Notes: generated by a model not told the origin, from the letters alone. DNA of 64,000 nt from an uncultured Pelagibacteraceae bacterium (GCA_902571005.1 CACGAG010000001.1:104449-168448), one strand, 5' to 3'; positions 18,564 to 30,091 are shown, counted from the first letter of the stretch. Program-made: numbers and translations.

Positions 18564-18600
18564 AACTCTAATAAGTTTGCCAAAATGACAGAGCTTGATT

Positions 18601-18834
18601 TCAATATTTCCTCTGGATTTTGACAACAAAACTGCCTTCATGCCAACTCTGTTCAATGTACTGTATTTGGTGACTGCTTTCTGCCCAATGAGGAAATTCT
18701 TTTCTGATTTGCCCACTTTTACCTGTTATGATCTCTACTTTGGGTATACTTCCTTGGTAAGCTTCGTAAATAAAGTCAGTGAATTCTTGATAAGCATCCT
18801 CAAGTGTAAATCCATGAAGGTCAAGTTTTCTCAT
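18601..18834 (-). CDS. Stand-alone Smr-domain protein
   Basis: A 77-aa protein that is essentially one Smr (small MutS-related) domain: LDLHG at residues 4-8, the amphipathic helix, KVEIITGKSG (family TGxG position) and a C-terminal strand GSFVVKIQRK. Such domains bind or nick nucleic acid, but this minimal version has no partner domain. The ATG at 18834 is preferred over an in-frame TTG at 18843. It is divergent from the SDR gene with 50 bases between starts and convergent with sdhB. Confidence 0.75.
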   Translation of the reverse strand: MRKLDLHGFTLEDAYQEFTDFIYEAYQGSIPKVEIITGKSGQIRKEFPHWAESSHQIQYIEQSWHEGSFVVKIQRKY

Positions 18835-18884
18835 AATTTTCAAACATTGCCATTAGTTGTATTTAATCTAGAATATTTCATTAT

Positions 18885-19892
18885 ATGAAAAATTCTTATA
18901 CTAAACCTAATCTCGATACTAAGTATTTTGATGATTTATTCAACTCACTACCTTCAATGGAGAATAAAACAGTTGCTATAACAGGCACAACTTCTGGGCT
19001 TGGATTTTATGCTGCTGAGTCAGTAGCTAAGCTTGGTGCTAAAGTCCTACTATTGAATCGTCCTTCAACTAGAGCCGAGTCATCTTTAAATTTACTTAGA
19101 CAAAATTGTGCAAATGGAAATTTTCACAGAGTGGATTGTGATCTACAAAGTTTTGACTCGGTAAAAACTGCATTTCCAAAAATTAATGAAATATGTAGCG
19201 ATGGCCTTGATGTATTATGCAATAATGCGGGCGTAATGGCTCTTAAAGATAAAGCCACAATCGACGGCTTTGATGTACAAATGCAAACTAATCACTTGTC
19301 CCATTTTCTTCTAACTAAATTATGTATGCCCTTACTAGAAAAAGCATCACAATTAAGGGATGAAGCAAGAATAGTTAATCATTCTAGTATTGCACGCTTT
19401 CAAACAAAAAGACTTAAAGAAAAGTTTCTTGAAAAAAAAGGTGGCAACTTAGGTGGAGATGGAGGTAATTTGATGTTTGGTGGTGGCCGATGGGAGCGTT
19501 ATGCCCAGACAAAGCTCGCTAATGCTGCATTCACTGCATGTTTGCATGAAAAGTTGCAAAAAAATAATTCAAAAATTAGAGCGATGGTTGCTCATCCGGG
19601 TCTTGCAGAAAGTGATTTACAATCTACAACAGTAGAGGATGGCGGAATGGGCAGTTTTTTTACAAAATATTTAATGAAGTTTGGGCAGTCTGAAAAAGAT
19701 GGAACTTTGGGTCTCCTAAGATGTATTGCAGATCCTAAAATTAATTCAGGCTCAATGGTAGGGCCTGGTTTAAAAGGAATGAAAGGTAAAGCAAAATCTT
19801 TTTCACTTGAGTCTTTTTATGATAATCCTGAAGTCAAGAGCATGCTGTGGGCCAAAAGCTGTGAGGCTATAGGCGAAAGTTTTGAAATCTAG
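18885..19892 (+). CDS. Short-chain dehydrogenase/reductase (retinol dehydrogenase-like)
   Basis: NAD(P)-binding SDR of 335 aa. Rossmann motif TGTTSGLG, NNAG in LCNNAGVMAL, catalytic Ser in NHSSIA and YAQTK as the YxxxK pair are all present. The long C-terminal part and the N-terminal lead of about 25 residues resemble the retinol/protochlorophyllide-reductase-like branch. The substrate cannot be told from sequence. It lies 9 bases before mmsA and is probably co-transcribed with it. Confidence 0.85.
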   Translation: MKNSYTKPNLDTKYFDDLFNSLPSMENKTVAITGTTSGLGFYAAESVAKLGAKVLLLNRPSTRAESSLNLLRQNCANGNFHRVDCDLQSFDSVKTAFPKINEICSDGLDVLCNNAGVMALKDKATIDGFDVQMQTNHLSHFLLTKLCMPLLEKASQLRDEARIVNHSSIARFQTKRLKEKFLEKKGGNLGGDGGNLMFGGGRWERYAQTKLANAAFTACLHEKLQKNNSKIRAMVAHPGLAESDLQSTTVEDGGMGSFFTKYLMKFGQSEKDGTLGLLRCIADPKINSGSMVGPGLKGMKGKAKSFSLESFYDNPEVKSMLWAKSCEAIGESFEI

Positions 19893-19901
19893 GTAATTTA
19901 G

Positions 19902-21395
19902 ATGAATATTGTTAATCATTTTATTAATGGTAAAGAGTACGTGAGTAAGTCAGATAGATTTGGTGACGTATATAACCCTGCAAATGGAGAAAAAATAAGA
20001 GAAGTTAACTTTGCTAACAAAGAAGATGTATCCGTGGCAATAAGTTGTGCAGTCAAAGCAGGTAAAGAATGGGCTGCTACGCCATCACTGACTAGATCTC
20101 GAGTTTTATTTAAATTCAAAGATTTAATTCTCAGAGATATGGACAAATTAGCTCTTGAATTAACAACAGAGCACGGAAAAATTTTATCAGACTCAGTTGG
20201 CTCAATAACAAGAGGCATGGAAGTAGTTGAGTTTGCTTGTGGTATTCCTCATTTGCTTAAAGGAGAATATTCTGAAAACGTTGGATCAAATATCGACAGC
20301 TGGAGTATGCGACAGCCTCTTGGGGTTTGTGTGGGAATTTCACCTTTCAATTTTCCTGCTATGGTTCCAATGTGGATGTTTGTTATGTCTATTGCATGCG
20401 GTAATTCATTTATTTTAAAACCGAGTGAAAAAGATCCAATGGTTCCATACATGATGGGAGATTTACTTAAAGAAGCAGGGTTGCCAGATGGTGTTTTCAA
20501 TGTGGTTAACGGCGATAAAGAAGCAGTAGATCTTCTGATCACCGATCCTGAAGTTGCATCAGTTAGTTTTGTTGGCTCGACTCCAGTTGCTGAGTACATT
20601 TATCATACATCTTCTAAACACAATAAGCGCGTCCAGTCATTAGGCGGTGCAAAAAATCATATGGTTGTAATGCCTGATGCCGATTTAGACCAAGTTGTTG
20701 ATGGTCTGATCGGCGCAGGGTATGGATCTGCAGGAGAGCGATGCATGGCTCTCTCTGTTGCTGTAGCTGTTGGTGATGTGGGTGATAAATTAATTGAAAA
20801 GCTTACCCCTCGCGTTCAGGGACTTAAAGTTGGCCCCGGAACAGATCCAGAAGTTGAAATGGGTCCACTCATCAGTGATGTACATTTATCAAAAGTAAAA
20901 AGCTATGTTGACTCTGGAGTTGCTGAAGGAGCTGATCTTATAGTGGATGGAAGATCAATATCTCTTCAAGGTTATGAAAATGGATACTTCATAGGAGGCT
21001 GTTTATTTGATCATGTTAAGGAAGATATGAAGATATATAGAGAAGAAATATTTGGACCTGTATTATCTGTTGTACGTCAACCTACTTTTGACGATGCTTT
21101 AAAAATGGTTAACGATCATGAATTCGGAAACGGCACCACTATTTATACTCGTGATGGTGATACTGCTAGAGCTTTTGCCAATCAATGCAAAATTGGAATG
21201 GTTGGAGTGAATGTTCCCATACCAGTACCCATGGCTTTTCATAGTTTTGGTGGTTGGAAAAGATCCTTATTTGGGGATCATGCAATGCATGGTATGGACG
21301 GAGTAAGGTTCTTTACGCGTCTGAAAACTGTTACTTCGAGATGGCCAACTGGTATTAGAAAAGGTGCTGAATTTACCATTCCAACAATGAAGTAA
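19902..21395 (+). CDS. mmsA: CoA-acylating methylmalonate-semialdehyde dehydrogenase
   Basis: NAD- and CoA-dependent aldehyde dehydrogenase that turns methylmalonate (or malonate) semialdehyde into propionyl-CoA (or acetyl-CoA) in valine, inositol or beta-alanine breakdown. The 497-aa product has [15 protein letters not shown], the [14 protein letters not shown] segment typical of MmsA/IolA, the catalytic Cys in [10 protein letters not shown] and EEIFGPVL. It would deliver propionyl-CoA close to the TCA genes. No other valine-catabolic gene is in the window. Confidence 0.93.
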   Translation: MNIVNHFINGKEYVSKSDRFGDVYNPANGEKIREVNFANKEDVSVAISCAVKAGKEWAATPSLTRSRVLFKFKDLILRDMDKLALELTTEHGKILSDSVGSITRGMEVVEFACGIPHLLKGEYSENVGSNIDSWSMRQPLGVCVGISPFNFPAMVPMWMFVMSIACGNSFILKPSEKDPMVPYMMGDLLKEAGLPDGVFNVVNGDKEAVDLLITDPEVASVSFVGSTPVAEYIYHTSSKHNKRVQSLGGAKNHMVVMPDADLDQVVDGLIGAGYGSAGERCMALSVAVAVGDVGDKLIEKLTPRVQGLKVGPGTDPEVEMGPLISDVHLSKVKSYVDSGVAEGADLIVDGRSISLQGYENGYFIGGCLFDHVKEDMKIYREEIFGPVLSVVRQPTFDDALKMVNDHEFGNGTTIYTRDGDTARAFANQCKIGMVGVNVPIPVPMAFHSFGGWKRSLFGDHAMHGMDGVRFFTRLKTVTSRWPTGIRKGAEFTIPTMK

Positions 21396-21456
21396 ATATT
21401 TAATTTATCTTGATTTTAATCGCTATCTAGTTAGTTTACCGAGCTATAAACTTATC

Positions 21457-22419
21457 ATGACAAGTAAAAAAATATCACTTATAGGAGCTGGACAAATTGG
21501 AGGTACACTTGCTCATTTAGCTGCCATGAAAGAGCTTGGAGATGTAGTTCTTTTTGATCTGATGTCTGGACTGGCAAAAGGTAAAGCTCTTGATATAGCG
21601 CAGTCCTCAGCCATAGATGGTTTTAATGTTTCCTTGTCTGGTACTGATAATTATGAGGATACAAGTGACTCTGATGTTATAATTATAACAGCTGGAGTTC
21701 CTCGAAAACCAGGAATGACTAGAGACGACCTTTTGGGAACAAACTTAAAAATTATCAAGCAAGTAGCTGAAGGTATAAAATCAACTTCTCCTAATGCCTT
21801 CGTTATTTGTATTACAAATCCATTGGATGTAATCGTTATGGCTCTTCAAAAATATTCAGGACTTCCAAAAAATAAAGTTGTTGGTATGGCTGGAGTTTTA
21901 GATACTTCACGTTTTAAATATTTCTTATCACAAGAATTGAACGTTCCAATTAGCGAAGTAGACTCATTTGTTCTTGGTGGCCATGGTGATACAATGGTAC
22001 CAGTTCCAAATAGAACTATGGTTAGTGGTGAAAACCTGACTGATTTAGTGAATAAAGGAAAAATTTCAAAGGCTAGGCTTGACGAGATTATTGATAGGAC
22101 GAGAAAAGGTGGAGCCGAAGTTGTAAAGTTATTGGAAACCGGATCCGCTTTTTATGGGCCTGCAGCATCAGGAATTGAAATGGCCGACTCATATCTAAAT
22201 GATAAGAAAAAAACGTTACCATGCGCAGCATATTTAAATGGTGAATATGGTGTTTCAGATTTATATGTTGGAGTTCCCGTTGTTATTGGCTCAGCTGGAA
22301 TTGAAAAAGTTGTTGAACTTGATTTAGACGAGGAAGAAAAAAAATTTTTTAAAACTTCAATCGAAGCAGTCAGTGAGCTATTTGAGGCTGCAAAAAATAT
22401 TGATGCTTCACTTAAATAA
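21457..22419 (+). CDS. mdh: Malate dehydrogenase
   Basis: NAD-dependent malate-oxaloacetate interconversion. The 320-aa protein is of the LDH-like type common in alphaproteobacteria: [10 protein letters not shown] nucleotide fold, [13 protein letters not shown] with the substrate arginines, and the catalytic His in GGHGDTMVP. It abuts sucC with no spacing, so mdh-sucCDAB-lpd looks like one transcript. Confidence 0.97.
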   Translation: MTSKKISLIGAGQIGGTLAHLAAMKELGDVVLFDLMSGLAKGKALDIAQSSAIDGFNVSLSGTDNYEDTSDSDVIIITAGVPRKPGMTRDDLLGTNLKIIKQVAEGIKSTSPNAFVICITNPLDVIVMALQKYSGLPKNKVVGMAGVLDTSRFKYFLSQELNVPISEVDSFVLGGHGDTMVPVPNRTMVSGENLTDLVNKGKISKARLDEIIDRTRKGGAEVVKLLETGSAFYGPAASGIEMADSYLNDKKKTLPCAAYLNGEYGVSDLYVGVPVVIGSAGIEKVVELDLDEEEKKFFKTSIEAVSELFEAAKNIDASLK

Positions 22420-23577
22420 ATGAATATACACGAACATCAAGCAAAGGAATTATTTGACGGTTATGATATACCTGTGTCCAAAGGAAGCGTTGCATATGAA
22501 AAAAGTCAGATAAATGAAGCAGTAGGAAAAGTTAAGGGTCCAATTTGGGTTGTTAAAGCACAAATTCATGCAGGTGGCAGAGGTAAAGGTGGAGGCGTCA
22601 AAGTAGTTTCTTCAAAAGAAGAAGCTGTAAATGAGGCTGAAAAAATGTTTGGCATGAATTTAATAACACCTCAAACAGGCCCAGCAGGAAAAGAAGTAAA
22701 ACGTATCTACATTGAAAATGGGTCGGATATTAAAAAAGAATTATACCTTTCTTGTTTATTAGACAGAGCGACAAGCAAAGTTGCCTTTATTGTATCTAAG
22801 ATGGGAGGTATGGACATTGAAGCAGTTGCAAAAGATACCCCAGAAAATATAACAACAGTTAAAATAGAGCCTTCAATAGGTGTTACTGAAAATGATATAA
22901 ATACAATTAGTAAAGCTTTTGAACTCAAAAAAGATCTTGAGGGCCAACTTTCTGATCTTATAAAAAATATGTATAAATTTTTTTTAGAAAAAGATGCTAG
23001 TCTAGTTGAAGTTAATCCTTTGATTATAACTGAGACTGACAAACTATTGTGTCTCGATGCTAAAGTTAATTTTGATGATAATGCTTTATACCGCCATCCA
23101 GAAATTGAGGATTTAAGGGATGAGAATGAAGAGGATGAATATGAAAGAGAGGCATCAAAATATGATCTCGCATATATAAAATTGGATGGGAATATAGGCT
23201 GTATGGTCAATGGCGCAGGCTTGGCAATGGCTAGCTTAGATATTATTAAAATGTATGGTGGTGAGCCCGCTAACTTTCTTGATGTTGGTGGTGGAGCTTC
23301 TAAAGAAAAGGTTTCGAGTGCATTTAAAATTATTCTTTCTGATAAAGGTGTAAAAGGCATCTTAGTTAATATCTTTGGTGGAATCATGAGATGTGACATC
23401 ATTGCTGAAGGAATTGTTGCTGCTGCAAAAGAATTAGAAATCTCTGTACCGCTTGTAGTTAGACTTGAAGGCACAAATGTTGATGAAGGTAAAAAAATTC
23501 TTGATAATTCAAGTATCGAAATTATTTCTGCCAATGATTTAGATGATGCAGCAAAAAAAATAGTCAAGTTAGTTTAA
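22420..23577 (+). CDS. sucC: Succinyl-CoA ligase beta subunit
   Basis: ATP-grasp subunit of succinyl-CoA synthetase (ADP/GDP forming). The 385-aa product has [12 protein letters not shown], the [12 protein letters not shown] nucleotide loop, LVEVNPL, and the CoA-ligase domain with [10 protein letters not shown]. It overlaps sucD by one base (TAATG). Confidence 0.97.
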   Translation: MNIHEHQAKELFDGYDIPVSKGSVAYEKSQINEAVGKVKGPIWVVKAQIHAGGRGKGGGVKVVSSKEEAVNEAEKMFGMNLITPQTGPAGKEVKRIYIENGSDIKKELYLSCLLDRATSKVAFIVSKMGGMDIEAVAKDTPENITTVKIEPSIGVTENDINTISKAFELKKDLEGQLSDLIKNMYKFFLEKDASLVEVNPLIITETDKLLCLDAKVNFDDNALYRHPEIEDLRDENEEDEYEREASKYDLAYIKLDGNIGCMVNGAGLAMASLDIIKMYGGEPANFLDVGGGASKEKVSSAFKIILSDKGVKGILVNIFGGIMRCDIIAEGIVAAAKELEISVPLVVRLEGTNVDEGKKILDNSSIEIISANDLDDAAKKIVKLV

Positions 23578-24458
23578 TGTCAGTAATAGTTAACAAAGAT
23601 ACAAAAGTTATTTGTCAGGGTTTCACCGGATCACAAGGTACCTTTCATTCAGAACAGGCAATTAAATATGGCACTAACATGGTTGGTGGAGTTACTCCAA
23701 AAAAAGGGGGAACTGAGCACTTAGGGTTACCAGTATTTAATACAGTAAAAGAAGCTAAAGATAAAACGGAAGCAAATGCCACTGTAATTTATGTTCCTCC
23801 CCCATTTGCCGCAAAAGCAATTTTAGAAGCAATAGATAGTGAGATGGAGCTAATAGTTTGTATAACAGAGGGAATCCCTGTTATGGATATGCTAGAGGTC
23901 AAAGATAAATTAAGATCTTCCAAATCACGCCTCATTGGCCCCAATTGTCCGGGAGTCATAACTCCTGATGAGTGTAAGATTGGTATAATGCCAGCGCATA
24001 TTCATCAAAAGGGAAACGTAGGAATTGTATCTAGGTCTGGAACACTAACGTATGAAGCAGTTTATCAAACAACAGTGGAAGGTCTTGGACAATCCACCTG
24101 TATTGGAATAGGGGGCGATCCAGTGAATGGAACAAACTTTATTGATTGTTTGGAACTTTTCTTATCTGATCCGGAAACTGAATCGATAATTATGATTGGT
24201 GAAATTGGTGGTTCAGCTGAGGAAGAAGCAGCTGAATTTTTGAGAAAAGAAAAGGTAAAAAAGCCAACGGTTGGATTTATTGCAGGAACGTCTGCCCCTC
24301 CAGGAAGAAGAATGGGACACGCTGGAGCAATTGTATCTGGAGGGAAAGGTGGAGCAGAAGATAAAATTGAAGCCATGAAGAGTGCTGGGATTAAAATTTC
24401 AAATTCTCCAGCAGCTTTAGGATCAACTTTACTTGAGGTATTAAAGAATCAAAACTAA
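23577..24458 (+). CDS. sucD: Succinyl-CoA ligase alpha subunit
   Basis: CoA-binding, phosphohistidine-bearing subunit. The 293-aa product contains [33 protein letters not shown] and the active-site His in [11 protein letters not shown]. It is translated directly after sucC and precedes sucA by 14 bases. Confidence 0.97.
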   Translation: MSVIVNKDTKVICQGFTGSQGTFHSEQAIKYGTNMVGGVTPKKGGTEHLGLPVFNTVKEAKDKTEANATVIYVPPPFAAKAILEAIDSEMELIVCITEGIPVMDMLEVKDKLRSSKSRLIGPNCPGVITPDECKIGIMPAHIHQKGNVGIVSRSGTLTYEAVYQTTVEGLGQSTCIGIGGDPVNGTNFIDCLELFLSDPETESIIMIGEIGGSAEEEAAEFLRKEKVKKPTVGFIAGTSAPPGRRMGHAGAIVSGGKGGAEDKIEAMKSAGIKISNSPAALGSTLLEVLKNQN

Positions 24459-24472
24459 AATTAATCTGCTTA

Positions 24473-27433
24473 ATGACAAAGTCATCCATAAACGATATTT
24501 TTGATAAAACATCTTTCCTGCACGGTGCAAACGCAGTTTATATCGAACAAATGTTCGAAAGATTTCAAAATAATCCCGCTGACATTCCAGATGATTGGAG
24601 AACTTTTTTTTCTGGCATTACAGATAACCTAAATCAACAAAATATTCTTCGTGCTAGTTGGGCATCTCAAAATGTAGAAACTAATAATGAAGAAGATACT
24701 TTAGAAAATATTAATGAGAGTGAAATCAAAATAGAGTCCCAAATATTAAATAAAGATAACATTGTTACGAGTGAAGTATTTAAAGAACAGGTTTTTGACT
24801 CAATAAGGGCAATAAGACTTATCAGAGCTTATAGAGTTAATGGTCATCTTGCATCAAATCTGGATCCACTAAATTTAAAAGAAATTAAAACATATTCTGA
24901 ACTTGATTATAGAAATTATGGTTTCAAAGAAAATGACCTTGATAAAGAAATTTTTATTGACGGAAGTCTTGGTCTAAACTTTGCTAAACTCAGAAATATA
25001 ATTGACATACTTAAGGAAACTTATTGCGGATCTATAGGTGTTGAATTTGTTCATATTCAAGATGCCGATCAAAAGCAATGGGTTCAAGAAAGAATAGAGG
25101 AAGTTAGAAATAAAACGCAGTTTACCTCAAACGGTAAGAAAGCAATATTCAAACGTTTGCTTGAAGCTGAAATGTTCGAGCAATTCCTTGATAAAAAATT
25201 TATAGGCACCAAAAGGTTTGGGCTCGTTGGCAGTGAGTCGACTGTCCCAGGTATTGAGCAAATAATTAAACAAAGCTGCTTAGCAGGAGTCGAGGACATA
25301 TATATAGGAACCGCACACCGTGGGAGATTAACCCTTCTTTCATCTGTTATGGAAGTTCCCTTGCGATCAATTATGGCAAAATTTGAGGGTGGAGGAGAGG
25401 ATCCCAATGAAGTTTTAGGATCCGGGGACGTGAAGTACCATTTAGGGATTTCAAGTGATAGAGAGTTTGATGATAAAAAAATTCATCTTTCTTTGACGCC
25501 AAACCCATCACATTTGGAGGCAGTGGATCCCGTAGTGATAGGAAAAGTTAGAGCTGAGCAAACATTGCTTCAAGATAAAACAAACGACAGAGTAATAGGA
25601 CTATTAATTCATGGTGATGCCGCAATGGCTGGGCAAGGTGTTGTTGCAGAAACTTTTGCGATGTCGCAATTACGGGGTTTTCGCACAGGAGGTACAATTC
25701 ATTTTGTTATTAACAATCAAATAGGTTTCACCACAATGCCCCATTATGGTCGTTCAGCTCCATACTGTACCGAAATAGCAAAAATCATACAGGCGCCGAT
25801 ATTTCATGTTAATGGAGATGATGTTGAAGCAGTCGTTCATGTATGTAGACTAGCAGTTGAATTTAGAAATAAATTTAAAACTGACGTTGTAGTAGATATG
25901 TTTTGTTATCGTCGATCTGGCCATAATGAAATGGATTTACCAGAATTTACACAGCCGCTAATGTATCAAAAAATTAAATCTCACCCGTCTACTCTTAAAA
26001 TTTACGAAAAAAAACTTATTGAAGAAGGTGTTTTAACTAATGATGATGTTGAAAATGAAAGATCAATTTACGCCAGTAAATTGAATGAAGAGTTAAAATT
26101 TGCAAAGTCGTATAAGCCAAATAAAGCTGACTGGCTTGAAGGTTCATGGAAAGGTATAACGGTAGCGTCAATCGATGCAAGAAGAGGTAAAACTGCTATT
26201 ACTGAAAATGAGCTTTTAAAAATTGGGGAAGAAATACATACCATTCCAGAAAACTTTAACCCGCATAGAAGAATAAAAAAAATTTATGATGATAGATTAT
26301 CAAGTATACAAACAGGTAATGGAATTGACTGGGCAACTGCTGAGTCTCTTGCATTTGCTTCATTGCTATCAGAAGGTTATGGAGTAAGGCTTTCAGGTCA
26401 AGACTCGGGCAGAGGCACTTTTAGTCAAAGACATGCAGTTCTTTACGATCAAGTAAGCGAGAAAAGATTTGTTCCATTGAGACATTTTAGAGAAAAACAA
26501 GGATTTTTTGAAATCATTGATAGTTTTTTATCTGAGTATGGTGTTTTGGGTTTCGAATATGGTTATTCACAAGTTGATCCAAGAACTCTGGTGCTTTGGG
26601 AGGGTCAATTTGGTGACTTTGCAAACAATGCTCAGACAATAATTGACCAATTTATAACTACTGGTGAGAGAAAATGGTTAAGAATGTCAGGTCTGACATT
26701 GCTTTTGCCACACGGCCATGAAGGCCAGGGCCCTGAACACACAAGTGGAAGATTAGAGAGATTTTTACAAATGTGTGCCGAGGACAATATTCAAGTTGTT
26801 AATTGTACTTCACCCGCAAATTATTTTCATGCTCTTAGAAGACAGCTTCATAGAGATTTCAGAAAACCACTGGTTATCATGACACCTAAGTCTACATTAA
26901 GGCACAAAAAAAATACATCTAGCATTGAAGAATTTACAAATGGATCAACCTTTCATCGAATTTTAAGAAAAGAACTGACTTCAGATCAAAAATCAAAAGT
27001 AAATAGATTACTTTTATGTTCTGGAAAAATATTTTTTGAGCTTGATGACCATCTTGAAAAATTAAAAAAAGATAATGTACACATTTTAAGATTTGATCAA
27101 TTGTATCCATTTCCTTATGAAGTTTTAAAAGAAGAAGTGTTACAGTTTCCAAATGCTGAAATAATTTGGGTTCAAGAAGAGCCATCAAATATGGGAGCAT
27201 TCAGATTTGTTAAACATCGTATTGAGTCAGTATTACAGGTAATAACAGGAAAATATAAAGAACTACTATTTATAGGTAGAAAGGCATCCGCATCTCCTGC
27301 TACTGGTATAGCTAATCGTCATGCAGAAAACCAAGCCAATATTATAAAGCTGGCTGTAGAGAGCGATATAAATGAAATTAAAAAACACAAGGATGGCGTA
27401 TCATTAGTTAAATTTAAACTGCCGATTGAATAA
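24473..27433 (+). CDS. sucA: 2-oxoglutarate dehydrogenase E1 component
   Basis: Thiamine-diphosphate decarboxylase of the 2-oxoglutarate dehydrogenase complex, 986 aa, the normal length. It begins with the SucB-interacting segment (FLHGANAVYIEQMFERF, DWRTFF), and has GTAHRGRLTLL, IHGDAAMAGQGVV, the ThDP-binding region after GDDVEAV, and LLPHGHEGQGPEHTS in the second half. Gene order sucA-sucB-lpd gives the whole complex in one block. Confidence 0.98.
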   Translation: MTKSSINDIFDKTSFLHGANAVYIEQMFERFQNNPADIPDDWRTFFSGITDNLNQQNILRASWASQNVETNNEEDTLENINESEIKIESQILNKDNIVTSEVFKEQVFDSIRAIRLIRAYRVNGHLASNLDPLNLKEIKTYSELDYRNYGFKENDLDKEIFIDGSLGLNFAKLRNIIDILKETYCGSIGVEFVHIQDADQKQWVQERIEEVRNKTQFTSNGKKAIFKRLLEAEMFEQFLDKKFIGTKRFGLVGSESTVPGIEQIIKQSCLAGVEDIYIGTAHRGRLTLLSSVMEVPLRSIMAKFEGGGEDPNEVLGSGDVKYHLGISSDREFDDKKIHLSLTPNPSHLEAVDPVVIGKVRAEQTLLQDKTNDRVIGLLIHGDAAMAGQGVVAETFAMSQLRGFRTGGTIHFVINNQIGFTTMPHYGRSAPYCTEIAKIIQAPIFHVNGDDVEAVVHVCRLAVEFRNKFKTDVVVDMFCYRRSGHNEMDLPEFTQPLMYQKIKSHPSTLKIYEKKLIEEGVLTNDDVENERSIYASKLNEELKFAKSYKPNKADWLEGSWKGITVASIDARRGKTAITENELLKIGEEIHTIPENFNPHRRIKKIYDDRLSSIQTGNGIDWATAESLAFASLLSEGYGVRLSGQDSGRGTFSQRHAVLYDQVSEKRFVPLRHFREKQGFFEIIDSFLSEYGVLGFEYGYSQVDPRTLVLWEGQFGDFANNAQTIIDQFITTGERKWLRMSGLTLLLPHGHEGQGPEHTSGRLERFLQMCAEDNIQVVNCTSPANYFHALRRQLHRDFRKPLVIMTPKSTLRHKKNTSSIEEFTNGSTFHRILRKELTSDQKSKVNRLLLCSGKIFFELDDHLEKLKKDNVHILRFDQLYPFPYEVLKEEVLQFPNAEIIWVQEEPSNMGAFRFVKHRIESVLQVITGKYKELLFIGRKASASPATGIANRHAENQANIIKLAVESDINEIKKHKDGVSLVKFKLPIE

Positions 27434-27459
27434 TAATCTTAAAGTGTTAAATATTAAAT

Positions 27460-28698
27460 ATGTCTGTTGAAATCAAAGTTCCCTCTCTCGGAGAAAGCGT
27501 TGTAGAAGCAACGGTAGCAAAATGGTATAAGAATGAAGGTGACTCTGTATCCGTCGATGAACCACTGCTTGAGCTTGAAACAGATAAAGTAACTCTTGAA
27601 GTTCCTTGTCCATCAAATGGCTGTATACAAAAAATCAACGCAGAAGAAGGTTCAACTGTTGAAGTTGGTGCAATCTTAGGGTCTATTGATGAAAATGCTT
27701 CTATAGAACAAAAAGTTAAACAGTCAGAACCAGTAAATGAAAAATCAGTTACGACTCCAGAAAAAATTATTCCTGAGGAAGTAAAGTCTTCACCAAAAGA
27801 AGAGATGCCCATTCAAATTGATAATTTAAATAATCAAAAATTATCCCCTGCTGTAAGAAAAATTGCTACTGAAAAGAATATAAATATTAATACTGTCACC
27901 TCTTCAAGAGAGGATGGTAGAATTACTAAATCTGACGTCATAAATTATCAAAATATAGAAAAACAAGAAAATACTCCTCAAACAATTAGACAAACCGATA
28001 AAAGAGAAGAACGAGTGCCCATGTCGCGTTTAAGGCAAACCATAGCGAAACGTCTAAAGGATGCTCAGAATAATGCTGCTATGCTCACAACATTTAATGA
28101 GGTTGATATGAGTGAGCTTATTAAGACACGTAATGATCATAAATCAGAATTTGAAAAAAAGTATGGCGTGAAATTAGGCTTCATGTCTTTTTTCGTGAAA
28201 GCATGTATAACTGCGCTGAGAGATATTCCTGAAGTAAACGCAGAAATTGAAAACAACGACGTCATTTATAAAAATTTTTACAATATTGGTGTTGCTGTTG
28301 GAACTGATCAAGGTCTTGTCGTACCCGTTGTTAAAGACGCCGATAAAAAATCTCTTGTTGAAGTAGAAAAAGAAATCTATCAACTGGGACAGAAAGCTCG
28401 TTCTGGCCAATTAAGTATTGAAGATATGCAGGGTGGTACATTTACAATATCCAATGGTGGTGTTTATGGATCTTTAATGTCAACTCCAATATTAAATCCA
28501 CCTCAATCAGGAATATTGGGAATGCATAAAATAGAAGAAAGACCGATAGCTATTGATGGTGAAATAAAAATTAGACCCATGATGTATCTTGCCCTTTCAT
28601 ACGATCATAGAATAGTAGACGGTAAAGGAGCCGTAACTTTTTTAGTCAGAGTTAAAGAGGGTCTTGAGGATCCAAGTAGACTATTGTTAGGAGTTTAA
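27460..28698 (+). CDS. sucB: 2-oxoglutarate dehydrogenase E2 (dihydrolipoyl succinyltransferase)
   Basis: Core succinyltransferase of the complex. The 412-aa protein has one lipoyl domain with Lys43 in [10 protein letters not shown], a flexible linker, an E1/E3-binding domain near 127-163 ([21 protein letters not shown]), and the catalytic domain with His383 and Asp387 in SYDHRIVDG. Confidence 0.97.
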   Translation: MSVEIKVPSLGESVVEATVAKWYKNEGDSVSVDEPLLELETDKVTLEVPCPSNGCIQKINAEEGSTVEVGAILGSIDENASIEQKVKQSEPVNEKSVTTPEKIIPEEVKSSPKEEMPIQIDNLNNQKLSPAVRKIATEKNININTVTSSREDGRITKSDVINYQNIEKQENTPQTIRQTDKREERVPMSRLRQTIAKRLKDAQNNAAMLTTFNEVDMSELIKTRNDHKSEFEKKYGVKLGFMSFFVKACITALRDIPEVNAEIENNDVIYKNFYNIGVAVGTDQGLVVPVVKDADKKSLVEVEKEIYQLGQKARSGQLSIEDMQGGTFTISNGGVYGSLMSTPILNPPQSGILGMHKIEERPIAIDGEIKIRPMMYLALSYDHRIVDGKGAVTFLVRVKEGLEDPSRLLLGV

Positions 28699-28699
28699 T

Positions 28700-30091
28700 T
28701 TGGAACAATTTGATATCACAGTGATTGGTAGCGGGCCTGCTGGTTACGTTTGTGCAATTAGGGCATCACAACTTGGATACAAAGTTTGTTGTATCGAAAA
28801 GGGACAAACGCTTGGCGGTACCTGCTTAAATATTGGATGTATTCCCTCAAAATCCCTATTGCATTCTTCTCATTTATTTCATCAAGCTTCAGAACTTAAT
28901 CAATTAGGCATTAATTTTGATAACGTATCGTTTGATCTAAATAAAATAATGAAATCTAAAAATGAAAGCGTCGAGTCACTTACAAATGGTATCGAATTTC
29001 TTTTTAAAAAAAATAAAGTTATAAGAAAATTGGGATTTGCCAAGTTCATTAATAATGAGCAAATTGAGATTTTAACTGGCGATAGCTCTGAGGTTATTAA
29101 ATCATCTAAAACAATTATTGCTACAGGTTCAGAAGTTGTTTCACCTGAGGGAGTGATCATTGATGAAATTGATATCTTATCATCCACTGGAGCTTTAAGT
29201 TTGTCGTCTGTTCCAAAGCACTTAATGGTTATTGGCGCAGGTTACATTGGCTTGGAAATGGGATCTGTTTGGTCAAGATTAGGATCAAAGGTAACAGTTA
29301 TTGAATATGCTGATCGAATACTTCCTGGAATGGACCAAGAAATTTCTGATGCTTTTCAAAAAATACTCATTAAACAAGGATTTGATTTTAAGCTTTCTAC
29401 TGCTCTAAGAAAGGTAAATAAAAGCAATGGCTCGCTTTCTGTTTCGGTTGAAAACAATGGTCAAACTCTTGATATGGATTGTGACAAAGTTTTAATATCA
29501 ACTGGTCGAAAACCTTACACTTTTGGTCTGAACTTAGAGAAGATAGGAGTAAAAACGAATGATAAAGGCTTTATTGAGACTAATCAGCATTTTAATACTT
29601 CGATTGAAAATATTTATGCAATCGGTGATTGTAAAGTAGGACCAATGCTTGCCCATAAAGCTTCAGAAGAAGGTACTGCTGCAGCTGAGATTATTGACGG
29701 TCAGGCTGGACACGTTAACTATAATACAATTCCATCGGTTATTTATACTGCCCCAGAAGTTGCATCAGTTGGAAAAACAGAGGAAGAATTAAAGAAAAAC
29801 AACATCACATACAAAATAGGTAAATTTCCGTTTTCAGCAAATGGTAAAGCTAAAGTGATGAATGAAACAAGCGGGTTTGTGAAGATCTTATCTGATAAAA
29901 ATACAGATGAAGTATTAGGTGTTCATATTATTGGAGCAGACGCTGGCAACCTTATTGGCGAACTTACAATTGCAATGGAATTTGGAGCATCAGCTGAAGA
30001 TATTGCAAGAACGTGTCACGCACATCCAACTCTAACAGAATCAATAAAAGAAGCTGCGTTAAACGTGGATAATCAAGCTATTCATATTTAG
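28700..30091 (+). CDS. lpd: Dihydrolipoyl dehydrogenase (E3)
   Basis: FAD-dependent disulfide reductase that reoxidises lipoamide, 463 aa. It shows VIGSGPAGYV, the redox pair Cys42/Cys47 in GGTCLNIGCIPSKS, a second GAGYIGLEMG fold and the C-terminal HAHPTLTE with the active-site His. The start is TTG, with TTAGGAG seven bases upstream. Its 3' end overlaps the convergent membrane-protein gene by 14 bases. Confidence 0.97.
   Translation: MEQFDITVIGSGPAGYVCAIRASQLGYKVCCIEKGQTLGGTCLNIGCIPSKSLLHSSHLFHQASELNQLGINFDNVSFDLNKIMKSKNESVESLTNGIEFLFKKNKVIRKLGFAKFINNEQIEILTGDSSEVIKSSKTIIATGSEVVSPEGVIIDEIDILSSTGALSLSSVPKHLMVIGAGYIGLEMGSVWSRLGSKVTVIEYADRILPGMDQEISDAFQKILIKQGFDFKLSTALRKVNKSNGSLSVSVENNGQTLDMDCDKVLISTGRKPYTFGLNLEKIGVKTNDKGFIETNQHFNTSIENIYAIGDCKVGPMLAHKASEEGTAAAEIIDGQAGHVNYNTIPSVIYTAPEVASVGKTEEELKKNNITYKIGKFPFSANGKAKVMNETSGFVKILSDKNTDEVLGVHIIGADAGNLIGELTIAMEFGASAEDIARTCHAHPTLTESIKEAALNVDNQAIHI

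Noticed and set aside
18595-18888. 97-codon plus-strand frame across the smr gene
   Set aside because: The opposite strand encodes a recognisable Smr domain with LDLHG; the plus frame has no ribosome site or family features.
22707-23567. 286-codon open frame on the minus strand
   Set aside because: It lies fully antisense to sucC, which has all family motifs; composition is that of a shadow frame.
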